A stretch of DNA of 64,000 bases. Origin: Strigamia acuminata (Eukaryota > Arthropoda > Chilopoda > Geophilomorpha > Linotaeniidae). This document shows positions 1 through 10,500 of the stretch, in pieces; positions within the stretch are counted from its first letter, which is position 1; every line of letters begins with the position of its first letter. Under the pieces are notes generated by a model. That model saw nothing but the letters and a program-made list of their open reading frames with translations, was not told where the DNA came from and made no database searches. Position numbers and translations under genes: made by a program. The DNA is taken from NCBI GenBank assembly GCA_949358305.1, contig OX442314.1, positions 32,855,608 to 32,919,607 of the forward strand, in the 5' to 3' direction.

Positions 1-4
1 GGCT

Positions 5-2658
5 GTGCAACCGATATTTTTGAAGAATTATCCAGTTCCGCTCGCGATGAAGCCACGACTGGAGGAAGAGCTGCGCAGACTGCAGGATCTAGGTATCATA
101 ACTCCTGTCGCTTCTTCTAAATGGGCGACACCCATTATGCATGTCCTTAAATCAGACGGAACACTAAAGATAGCGGGTTGCTATAATAGAACCATAAATA
201 AGGCGGTTCTCCCCAATTCTTACCCTTTGTCTCTGTTTGAAGACGTTGCAGCGAAGTTGTCGGGCGGTGAGACATATTCTACTTTAGATATGAATCACGC
301 CTACAATCAGCTTGAGTTGGATGCAGAGAGCAAACTAGTGTGCACAATTAATACCCACTTGGGTCTCTTTACAGTAAATCGTCTTTTTTATGGAATTTCA
401 AGTGCTCCTGCAATCTTCCAACGTGAGATGGACAAACTGACCGCTAAAGTCGAGAGTACGCAGCCGTTCATCGATGATTCGGCGGTGACCGGTGCCACGA
501 ATGCAGCCCATTTACACAACTTGGACCAACTCCTGGGCGCTTTTAATAAGGCCAATTTAACGTTAAATCGGAAAAAGTGCAAGTTTTTGCGTGCGTGTGT
601 GCAGTTTTTAGGGCTGAACATTTCCAAGCAAGGAATATCGCCCGTGGACTCAAAATTGGCTCCATTTCGCAACGCCATGCAGCCCACCGATGTTTTATCA
701 CTGAAGTCGTTCCTGGGGCTCATAAACTATTATGGCAAATTTATTAATAACTTGTCTACCTTGTTAGAGCCGCTCTACCGCTTGATGCACGACGACACTC
801 CGTGGTCGTGGGGACCGGAACAACACAAGGCCTGGACGAAGGTCAAAGCAGCTGTGACCACCGACTCAGCGCTGGCACACTACGACGCGAAGAAACAACT
901 TTACCTGACCGTTGATGCCTCGCCGGTTGGTGTGGGCGCCTTTATTTCCCACGTAGAAAAAGGAATCCATCGTCCAATCGCCTTTGCCAGTTCCCTTTTG
1001 TCCAGCGCGCAGAAAAATTATGCGCGAATTGACCGCGAAGGTCTTGCGATCGTTTATGGCGTCCGCCGCTTCCACCACCACCTGTTTGGAAGAGAGTTTA
1101 TTTTGCGAACTGATCATAAACCGCTCGTGGCTATTTTCGGTGAAAAGAAAGGATGCAACCAGATTGTTGCAGCTCGGTTGCACCGGTGGGCAATATTCCT
1201 AAGCGCCTACGATTATGCTATCGAGCATGTGCCTGCGGTCAACAACCAAATTGCAGATGGATTGTCTTGCAATCCTCAACCCGTGGTCGACAGTCGAGAA
1301 GACCTCGATATGCACGTTAACGAGATATTTTCTGTTTCTCTTTCACAGTTCCCGGTATCGCAGGCAGCCTTGCGTGCAGCATACGACGCAGACGCCCAAT
1401 TGCAAGCAGTTCTGCAGTGCATCCGAGACGGATGGAAATCAAAGACCCCTGACTTAATAAATTTTTATAAGCACAGGTCCGCATTTTCCACACATGGACC
1501 ATTCTTGTTCCTGTCGGAGCGTTTGGTCGTGCTAGAGCAGCTTCGCCGTGCAGTCCTGACGGAATTACACGCAGAACATTTCGTGCAACAGTTTGGTGGC
1601 CGTCCATCGACCGTGACGTCGAGACGATGGTGCGCTCGTGCGACGTTTGTCAGGGCGCGCTGCTGGACCCACCAAAGACGTCCGACTTGCGTTGGCCTAT
1701 TCCCGACGAAATTTGGGGACGCGTTCACCTCGACTTCGCCGGCCCCTTTTATGGCAAAATTTTCCTGTTGGCCGTTGATGCGCGGACCAAGTGGTGCGAA
1801 GTCCGAGCGATGACCACCACTACCTCGAAAGCGACGATTGCTATCCTAAAGTGCTGGTTTAAACGCCACGGCTTGCCGATTCACGTTCACTCCGACAACG
1901 GGCCGCAATTTACGTCGGCGGAATTCGTTGACTTCCTGTCCCGTAACGGCATCCGACACACTCGTTCACCGCCTTTCCACCCAGCCACCAACGGAGCTGT
2001 GGAAGGCTTCGTCAAGACTTTCAAAACTCAAGTCGGAAAGTTTTTAAACCTGAATTTAAACATTGCAGAAGTCGTTGACCAGTTCCTGATCGCCTATCGC
2101 TCGACGCCGCATGTCTCAACACGAATCACGCCGTCCGAGGCATTCCTACAACGAACTGTTCGAACAAGGTTGCATCTGCTCAATCCGCGCTTAATGCCGG
2201 AACCAACAAATGTAGAAACGAGACGTTCCTTCGAGCCTGGGGAATTGGTGTTCGCGCGCGACTATTTGCACGCCTCAAGATGGGTCCCAGGCGTAATTTC
2301 ATCCAAAACTTCGTCAACCACTTACGATGTGACCGTCGGAAACGCCGTGATGTGGAACAGACATGCAGACCAACTCAGAAAGCGCCAGACCTTGAGCACT
2401 CAGCCTTCGGAGGGGGGGAGAAATTGTAAGCATTTTCCGCTCCTCGACATGAATTCAGATCCCGAAAACACACCGCCTGTTGTTCAACCGCAAGTGTTTA
2501 ACTCTCCTCCAAATTCACCCAATCCACCGAATGTTCGGGACGTGAGTCCAGCTCCCACACCTCCTCCTGTCCCTGTCCTTACTCCTGTTGCTCCGTACCG
2601 CCATCCTCAGCGCACGCGCAACCCGACACAATTCTACGGATACGACGCAAGAAATTGA
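5..2658 (+). pseudogene. pol: Gypsy pol polyprotein: RT, RNase H and integrase, frame broken
   Basis: The first frame (5-1813) has RT motifs, including a catalytic FIDD in place of the usual YxDD, then RNase H with the VDAS and TDHKP motifs and a degraded ADGLS end of the domain. The integrase core follows in another frame from about 1583: the zinc-finger end (CDVCQG), the first catalytic Asp in DFAGP, SDNGPQF, and a Glu in the GAVEGF stretch. The frames change near 1580-1600, just before the WWPSID motif, where part of the expected linker is missing, so one continuous protein cannot be made. The integrase frame runs on through the polypurine tract into the 3' LTR and ends in a proline-rich, Arg-rich tail. 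The N-terminus is cut by the window edge. Confidence 0.9.
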
Positions 2659-2916
2659 GTGTAATTGTATGTCTTTTTAGTAATTTGGTTCATTGTCTAG
2701 TCTTAATGCAACTATTGTTAATTTGTAAGTTGATTAATGTTCCATTAATGGGGAATGATGCTGTGTTCGGCTTCACTGCATAGTTTGTGTAGTGACCGCC
2801 ATGTTCTCTTTGGGCGCTGTACCCCCAGCGCCACCTATGTATTTTGAATATTAAATAAATCACTTGTTAGTTTAACCCCAACATGAACTGACCGTTATTT
2901 CCGATCACCTTCTACA
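2425..2916 (+). repeat. 3' LTR of the Gypsy remnant
   Basis: A purine tract (GGAGGGGGGGAGAAA, about 2409-2423) is followed directly by TGTAAGC. The stretch ends near TTCTACA at 2916, giving a TG...CA LTR of about 490 bp. A polyadenylation-type AATAAA lies near 2852. No second LTR is in the window, so the boundaries rest on the tract and the terminal dinucleotides. The 28 bp between 2916 and the first kinase-like base at 2945 is unexplained. Confidence 0.6.
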
Positions 2917-2944
2917 CGAATATTAATTAGTAAAGTACATACTA

Positions 2945-3444
2945 TCCGGCATTAATGGCGACCACATTTCCATGGTGTTCGAGGTGTTGGGGGACAGTTT
3001 GTCGACGTTGATCGCAAAGTCGGGACTAAGGGGCCTCCCAATAGCCATCGTAAAGAACATGGGTCCAGTGCCGACATTTGGAGCGCCGCTTGCACGGCGT
3101 TCGATTAGGCGACTGGGTCGTATCTCTTTGGGTCTCATGTAAAAGAAAATCTCGAGGAGGACGAGGAGCATTTGGCCCAGATTGCCAAGTTCCTCGGAGA
3201 TATCCCGCTCAAGATAGTTTTTAGAGCGAAGAATAGAAAGGATTTATTCACCGATGAAGGAAAACTAAAAAAATACCCTGAAATCCAAAGTGACGGACTA
3301 GTACAGCTGTTGACGAGGAAATTTAGATGGAATGTTGATGAAGCGCAGCAATTTGCGGATTTTTTACTGCCAATGTTGGCGATTAATCCGAACGACCGTT
3401 CCTCAGCGAAGAAGTCACTCGGCCATCAGTGGCTACAATTTTAA
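2945..3444 (+). pseudogene. SRPK-like kinase pseudogene with internal deletion (copy K1)
   Basis: This stretch aligns with the kinase at 13722-14705. It starts inside the N-lobe at the hinge region (HxxMVFEVLG) and continues to the KNM stretch. It then jumps to the subdomain X-like region (SADIWSAA), losing about 250 bp that carry the HTDIKPEN catalytic loop and the DLG metal-binding motif. A stop follows in the GSHV stretch (TAA at about 3139). The last 90 codons (3172-3444), ending in GHQWLQF, are open and nearly identical to the two other copies. No kinase activity is possible. The SRPK family assignment comes from the fuller copy. Confidence 0.85.
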
Positions 3445-5139
3445 TATAAAGATTTTTTTAAATATAGTTTAAATAATGTTTTAAATCACTTGTGATGTAT
3501 TATCTTAAAAATGCCCAATGTCCACGAAAACGTAAAAAAAAATGTGTTCATATTGTATAATTGTATAACTTGATTAACAATTTTCTCTTCTAATAACTCC
3601 GATAAAATTACTTCAATTATTTTTTAAATTAATCAATCACCACGCAGGTGACTGCGGGATGCATGCCATTGCGAAGGAATTACTTAACTTAAAATAATTT
3701 GAAATAACAAACCAAAACCAATCCAATTAATGGCCCTAAATTACGAAAACAGCTACTCCGTTATCGTGGGCTATTTTCACCTAAATTAAGTGGAAATAAC
3801 CCAGAGTATTTTTCAAGTACAGTACTTAAGTTGAAATAACCACGGCACTGCTTAAAAAAAACGGTTTTACACGAACATCACAGAATTAGAAAATTCTACG
3901 ATTGTTCCGTGTCAATTTTGTACTTACCCGAGCAATCAGCTTCAGCACACGTTCAACCTGGAGCATTTTGACTCGTCGTATAAACCAGAGACACGAAATG
4001 TACGATATGCAGCTAAGGTCTATCGAAATAAGAACTCATATCACTATTTAACAAAATGTTCGATCCATTTTAAGCTGCTTGATACAATATTTACCGTTTT
4101 CGCCAGCTGCTCACGCCGATATCGTCGCCGCCATGCTTTTATGCAGCCCACTGTTGCCATCTGGCGAAGAAATTGTTAAACTCTAATAAAAACGCTCCAA
4201 AATCGGATATTTTGTAGTTAATTTCTTGATATCTGCAGAAAAAATAAAACAATTCTGAACACTCTCTTTTCCTTTACGGTTCGTTTGGTTTAAATAAACC
4301 ACTAAACCCGGAAAAACACTACCGGTAGCTTTTTGTACACACAAATTTTTGATAATAACCGTAAACACATTTCGGTTTTGCTTTTAACATATAAATTTTA
4401 CCATCCAGAACTTTTCTTCACTCAGTGTCCTGAAAAAATACCGTACCGCCCCGTTTAAACGCCCGGGTTCAAAAAAGCGCCGGCCCCGTTTTAGCGCCGG
4501 GCAGTCATCGGCGGCTCACTAAATTAGCGCCGGTCCCGAATAAGCGCCGGGTCCCCCAAAAATCACCGATTTTTTGTAAAAAAATTGGTGATTTTGGCCG
4601 AAAAATCGGCATTTTTGGCGCAAAATCGGCAAATTTTTGGTTATGGGCCGGGTTCAATTTAGCGCCGGGTCTCAAATAGGCGCCGGGTAAGCGGCTGGAA
4701 AAACAATTAAACGCCCGGGCGTTTAAACGGGGCGGTACGGTAAATAAATAAATAAATTCTTCAAAGAAACCATCCTACAGTGTTGGAAACCGTGCTGCCA
4801 TCTAGTGACGCACAACCTAACAAATTAAAAATTTCCTATTAAGTGCTGCAGCAAAGGTTTTTCAATCAATAAATTCATATTTCCTACCAAAACAAGTTTT
4901 AAAATCTATTAATTGCTAAAGCATTAAGAGACGACAAATGTTTAATGTATTCTCATTTTTGTATAATAAATTCACAAACATTCGACTTAAAGAATGAAAT
5001 GAAATGATTCTATAACACAAATAAATTAATCACGTGCAAGTACAGTTGCAAATATTGGTATAGAAGCAACAATTCTACAATGTACAGAGTAATAATTATT
5101 TTGGACACTAGTCTGTTTCAGCTTTTATGTTGCACGCAC
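3445..5139 (+). repeat. Kinase 3'-flank repeat, first copy
   Basis: No gene is seen here. The stretch is collinear with 14706-16079 and 36494-37430. Shared landmarks include GTGACTGCGGGATGCATGCC near 3651, the TTGCCATCTGGCGAAGAA block near 4152 and the GTGCTGCCATCTAGTGAC block near 4791. This copy differs by a 300-bp inverted-repeat element at 4441-4740 that the other copies lack. Part of it matches the degraded stretch at 29860-30780. Confidence 0.85.
4441..4740. mobile_element. 300-bp inverted-repeat element (CCGTACYGCC family), copy 1
   Basis: Perfect 27-bp terminal inverted repeats begin CCGTACCGCCCCGTTTAAAC and are flanked by TA on each side. The interior repeats short motifs such as GCGCCGG and a GGTGATTTT/AAAAATCACC hairpin; there is no ORF. 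The paralogous flank at about 15680-15720 reads straight through (AAAAAATAAATAAATAAAT), which is the empty site and shows a TA target duplication. It is non-autonomous. A Tc1/mariner-like mobiliser is only inferred from the TA. Confidence 0.85.
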
Positions 5140-5690
5140 GCTGCAAGATTGAAATTAGGTGGAAAACCAAAGCTCCATAAGGAATATTATTCCAGAGCGA
5201 AAGATTCCTCCAATCAAAATTAGAAATGCTGTAATTGTGTGATAAATTGAGATGGGTTTGTACGCATAGTTTTTTATCTCGCAAAAAGCTGTTGTTTTGT
5301 ACTTATCCTCAAGTCTGTTTAAGATTCCTTTTTCTTTTAAGTTTTAAATGCTGAAATGCAAAATACAAGTTTTAAATCTTAGCAAATTTATTCTCCCCCC
5401 ACCCCTATCCACTTCTCATTAAAAAATTCAACCTATCTTGGTTTTTTATTTAATATGTAATAACCTGAAACAGCAATCGGAATTTTTATAAAACTGAACG
5501 CAGTTTTCTCCGTACATCTGTGACAGGACATTGTACGCATCGATGATGGCATTGTTGTTCATCGAAAGCAGGCCTGGTGCATCACTGTCGGAAATGTTTC
5601 CTTCTCCGGCACTTTTTTTTCATGCGAAGCCAAATTTCCCGTGTAAGATTTGTTTGTGAATTCTACAATAAAAATATGACCAATGTTTAC
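5140..5690 (-). pseudogene. IR-like receptor pseudogene, last two exons
   Basis: On the minus strand this matches exon 10 (ligand-binding lobe S2, about 5440-5690) and exon 11 (end of S2 plus the last membrane segment, about 5140-5350) of the intact receptors. Exon 11 has a TAA three codons in, and it ends in a stop after the last membrane helix. Exon 10 has a frameshift where WHRMVKS is expected (a run of eight T at 5613-5620) and small deletions. No upstream receptor exons follow, so this is a relic of another receptor copy in the array. Confidence 0.8.
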
Positions 5691-5796
5691 GTGGCCCAAA
5701 ATCTATTGCAATCTTGCCCGTCAAGGAGAGCTTATTTGCGCAGTACCAGAAGTATACTACTAGTACACCCAATTCTTTTAGGATTTGATTTAATGG

Positions 5797-6676
5797 CCCC
5801 CCAGAAATAATGGTTTTCCCCCCGAAGAAAACTAAACAAAAAAAACTCCTTAACCCCCAAAAAAAACCTCTTTTGTCCCCCGGATAACTGAACTTCCCCC
5901 CAAAAAGAAATAACAGATTTTAATGCTTTTCTGGGCAGATAGAGTTCACTAAACCTTGTTGATACTTTATAACTTAAATGGCAACAAATTAATAACCATC
6001 TTTGACTCATTTTACCCCCAACTAAAAAACCTTCCGAAGAAAACTGTTGATCTCTTATTCTCTCCCTAATAAAGGTTTCACATCCCATCATATTTACTGC
6101 AATTATTGCCAAAGGTATTCTTCCCAAACCTATACAAACCGCGCACGGTATCTTGATGATAAATTCGTAGATGATTTTCTAATTCCAGTTGTTGTATGCC
6201 AGTATTAAGCCTAATATCACTGTAGGAATGTGCATCTTCCATGGTTCCAGTCATCATTTTAAATTTTGACATGCCACAGAGGATTATACATCACATGAGT
6301 GGTGTAGGGAAAGAGAGGAGCGTAGGGTCTCAATCGACAAGTTGTTGTGTAGTGACCAAGAGCATGTCGGAATCGGCTCCACCATGAGCGGTTGCATGGG
6401 CCATAGGTAAGCATGGTGGAGTAGTAAAGGCTAAACAACCACGTTGTGCATGGGAATAACCTAACAGGTCGGTTGCTGGTGTGGCGTGTCTTTGCGGCAC
6501 ATCCGGCACGTGGGTTAAACGGATTAATAAAAGCCAACTACCCAGCAATCTGGAGTCCCTGTTTGTATACACGACGTTCATATCGCATTCGAGGAAAAAA
6601 AAGCTTGTGAAAAAGGGGGCAAAATAGTTTTTTTGGGGGGTGGCAAAGATGGGGGGAAATCCAGTCTATTTGGGGG
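5797..6676. repeat. Block bounded by C-run and G-run clusters
   Basis: The left edge carries five runs of 5-6 C within about 105 bp (5797-5901). The right edge carries four runs of 5-6 G within about 62 bp (6615-6676). Both edges also carry AATGGCC-like sequence in opposite orientations. The block interrupts receptor-pseudogene sequence. The interior (about 6010-6280) has minus-strand open frames of 60-130 codons that I do not recognise and do not call as genes. The right-edge sequence recurs at 16246-16290 without the rest. Confidence 0.45.
6303..6590 (-). repeat. Receptor intron-5 repeat block, copy 1
   Basis: This matches blocks inside intron 5 of receptor A (about 11052-11440) and receptor C (about 33893-34240), sharing GGTTGCTGGTGTGGCGTGTC and AATCTGGAGTCCCT. 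Here it stands outside any intact receptor, which agrees with this region being a collapsed receptor copy. The short open frames within it have no recognisable content. Confidence 0.6.
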
Positions 6677-6814
6677 CGAATTATTTATGGCCATTCTTTT
6701 ACATTGCAAAAACACTTACCGTGTTAACAGCGGTGTTAACATACGACAAACATGTCGTGACTGTCCCAGGCCCAGAGCAGACAACAGAACTTGAGGGGGC
6801 GGAATTTCCTCAGC

Positions 6815-6996
6815 TTTTTGTTCATGCAAAATGTTGATGTTTTATATTTATCGTCGAGTCTGTTTATGATTCCTTTTTCGTTTAGGTTCAAAATGCTAAA
6901 ACGTATAATTGAAGTTGAATTTTAAAACCTTTACAAATTTATTACTACAGTACTCACTTCTGATGTAAGAACTCAACATATTTTGATCGATTTTGG
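6815..6996 (-). pseudogene. IR-like receptor fragment, start of exon 11 and end of exon 10
   Basis: The stretch 6820-6895 matches the first part of exon 11 of receptor C (NEKGI, NRLDDKYK region). A 3' piece of exon 10 follows at about 6955-6996. It is joined at 6738-6815 to the conserved block that normally lies upstream of receptor genes, so this is a rearranged relic. Confidence 0.65.
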
Positions 6997-7591
6997 ACCG
7001 AGTCATCATATGACCGCATGGAAGGAAAAGTTTTCAACTTTGGAAAGATCCAAAATAGGAAAAATTTTAATGCAATGAACAATTATTTACAAATAAACTT
7101 ATAAGTTAGCGTACACACTTCTACAGACAAATTTTTAGTTTTGAAAAACTTGGTGTCAGAGATGAAAGCCTACTGTTAAATTGTTTTATTTATTTTTATT
7201 TTTCGTAATGTTGGCAGAAACGATTCGTATCAATAAATGAACGATGAAACTCGAGTTGAAAGGTTGAACATGTAACAAATGTGTCTTTCCTCTAGGAAGT
7301 ACAGAGTCAAACTGATATTCGAATTAAATTTACACGTTTTCAAATCACGTTATACAAACATAACTTAAAACTAACATTTTTCCCTCTTTTTTTTCCATTT
7401 TATAAAATAAATATTTTATTTTATTGTTCTTTTTGTTGAAAAATCCAAGCCACTTTTAATCTACCGAAACTCTGTTTTGTCATTTCAAGAACAATGAAAT
7501 TGAATGATTCGTATACAAATTCTTGGTGTGTCAAGAGCAGTCGAGTTTCAGTTGGTGTTGTTGTAGCTAAAACACGAGTTTGTTTCAGCTT
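6997..7591. other. Intergenic, downstream of receptor A
   Basis: AT-rich sequence without a convincing gene. On the minus strand, AATAAA-type signals near 7415-7435 could serve to end receptor A transcripts, about 160 bp beyond its stop codon. Confidence 0.4.
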
Positions 7592-10500
7592 TTATGCTGC
7601 TGTTATTACAATGACAGGTGGATTTGGATTTGCGTGCACGCTACCAGAATGGCACTTGGTCGAGAAAAGTAATTCCACGAGAAATATAATTACGGAGCAG
7701 AAAGCTCCTCCAATGAGAATTAGAAATGCTGTGATTGTGTGGTAGATAGAGATGGGGTTGCAGTCATAATTCTTTGTCTCGCAAAATGTTGCTATTTTGT
7801 ACTTATCCGCAAGTCTGTTCATGATTCCTTTTTCTTTTAAGCTCAAAATGCTAAAATGTACAACTACTTGTATATTGCAATATCAATTTTTAAAGTCTTG
7901 ACAAATTTAAAACCACAATACTCACTTCTGATTAAAAAAATCCATATATTTTGATTTTTTATCAAACATGTAATAACCCGAAACAGCAATCGGGATTTTT
8001 ATAAAACTTAACGTACAGTTTCGTCCGTACTTCTTTTTCAGTCTACCATGCAAATAGATGACGGCATTGTTATTCATTGGAAGCAGTTGTTGTGCTTCTG
8101 CGATGGAAATGTTTCCTTCTCCGGTACTTTTTACCATACGATGCCAAATTTCCCGTGTAAGATTTGTTTGAGCCATCTATCATAGAAAAATAAGATCATA
8201 ATTTACTACGGAGTATTTATTACCAACAACAAATCTCATATTTATACACTTTCATTTGTTGGTCTGAATATACTAAATTATCTGCCTGGAGAATACACTA
8301 GTTCTCATTAGTTAGCAGGTAATTAATGTAACAATTCAAGTCAGGCGGTGTTTTGACATTTCTATCTATTACCTTAATAAGCTTGTAAGGGAACCCCACT
8401 CCAAAAGAGTAAAGGTTGACTCTGTCGTCTAACAATACGTCTTGAATGCTGTTGTATTGCAGGCGTGATGTTGGAACAGTGAGTGATGTATACAGTACCG
8501 CACAGTAACTTGAAATGATTAGCAGAAGAAACAAGTTTTCCGTTCCAGTAATAGTATAAGCTTTGATGTACAATCAAAGTAATATTGCTTGTAAATTGAT
8601 TAGTAATCTTTTGAAGTGTATTTACCTGAAGTTGAGGGTTTGCTTTTGTGGTTTTGGGTGATCGAAGCAAGAGATAGCGCGATCAAGAAATAAGTAGCTA
8701 AAATACACAACCAAACAACCATAGAAAACGGTTTGAAAAATGTCAACCATAAGTATTCTTTGATGACACTGTCCTGTCGCATGACGAATGCAAATGTGTC
8801 TCTGCCGATCGGATAATTGACAAAGTCGAAATTCAGCACACGTTCTGCACTCATTCCAAATAAAGTTCTGACGATGTCATATTCCTGATAAAAGAATAGG
8901 CAAATTGAATAAAAAATAAATTCATGAGCTTAGTTATTACCATAAGGCATATGCCTAACTTGTAAGTTATGTTATGATAATATAATAACTTAAATTATTT
9001 TCATTTATGTTATTTAGTTTAGAATTAAGATAGAGGTAAGACATATAGTTTGTATTGAACAAAAGCATGTGTAAGTGAGAATTATTTTATGAGTTTTAGT
9101 TAAATACCAGATATCTGTAAACTAGATTTCCGACTTGAATAATTAAAGTTTAAGTTAATTTCCTAAACATGAGTCCCTTTGTCAAACCATTGTTGCGGGT
9201 TGGAGAGATTATAAACGGTAATTGATTCTTTATTCAGATTTCAATCTGCCAAGCCAGTTTGTTTGCTTTTTTACTCGTTTATAATTGTGACGAAATAAAT
9301 TTGCTCAAAAACATTTCAGGATAGTCTCAACTTATTGGAACCGACTGAACTTGTAGCTATCCTATATAGTCTTACAAACCATATAAGGAATAGTAACCTT
9401 GTGCAAACTTACTAATATCACAACGTTTTAGTTAACACACTTACTTTCTTTTTCAGATTTTTAAGTTTATTATTGTCATCCTTAATGGTAATATTTACTA
9501 TTGAGCTAGAAATGTAGAAAGGTTTTAGTCAACCAACTGAAAGTATAGTTTACCAAGCAACAAAAACTTTACCAAATGTTACTGAATTTCTCTAATGCGT
9601 TATCAAAAATTTCGAAATATTTTAATTCAAAATCGAATATTGCTTTCCGTTGAACCTATAAAAATTGAGATGATTATGATTTCCTAGTTAACTTGTGTTC
9701 GATTATCGTTTTCACTATTTTCTTTTTTAGTTATTTAATTTTGCTTTGGGCTAGTATGGGCTAAGAGTGTACTTGACACCCCAAAGAACCATCCCTCAAC
9801 CTCATCCCACAACACATCACCAATGAAACTGTCATGTTGTGACAACGGACGAACACAAATAGCGCACAGGAATGCATAAACAGGGCCGGACGCATAACAC
9901 ATTGATAGAAATAAGCACAAGAGGCTGTATTTAATAGTTTAAAGCCTTTATTCAGTGTCTAGGAGTCACTACCTCATGCCTCTCCTATTGCTACTGCTGC
10001 ATTGCTGCAGCCAGGGGCGGATCTACACCCCAAGACACAACGCATGTACTAAAAAAAAAAAGATTGCTATTAAAACTTTTGATAAAGGGGCCCCGAAAAA
10101 ACCTCAAGCCCAGGGCCCCAAAAAGGCTAGATGCGCCCCCGGCTGCAGCGCACCTGCAACCACATGCAGCACGTGTGGTTCGGTTGTGCTGCAAGATCGG
10201 TCTGTAAAAGTAGAGCCAAACTCCAGAATTGCAAGCAATGTACAGACATTGTAATCGATTGCCTAGGTAACGGCCAGACAAACATAACAAACAGGAGTTT
10301 GACATTTATATGTGCATAAAACTTCATTTCAACGACAGAAATAACATTTTTTAATAAGAAAAATCAAAATTACATTAACTAAAGCCATCTAAAGAGTAAA
10401 ATGGCTTGGGGATGGTTTCTTGTATGTGTATCGATCCACAACATTAAATTAAGGGTATCATGGACCAATATAGTTATAAAAAAGTATTGTTATGCTTCCA

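Larger units (their letters stand above)
1..2916 (+). mobile_element. 3' part of a Ty3/Gypsy-type LTR retrotransposon, decayed
   Basis: The window opens inside a reverse transcriptase and runs through RNase H and integrase to a purine tract and a 3' LTR, so the 5' LTR, gag and protease lie outside. The domain order RT, RNase H, integrase is that of Ty3/Gypsy. The integrase reading frame is shifted relative to RT/RNase H, so the copy is dead. Just beyond the LTR the sequence becomes an SRPK-like kinase fragment, so the element lies at the broken edge of the duplicated receptor/kinase array. Confidence 0.9.

Noticed and set aside
5732-6272. Minus-strand frames (131 and 64 codons) inside the C-run/G-run block
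   Set aside because: No domain, no homologous copy in the window, and no splice pattern that joins them convincingly.
9955-10305. Open frames on both strands of about 100 codons
   Set aside because: They span a 130-bp noncoding hAT-type element and receptor-intron sequence.
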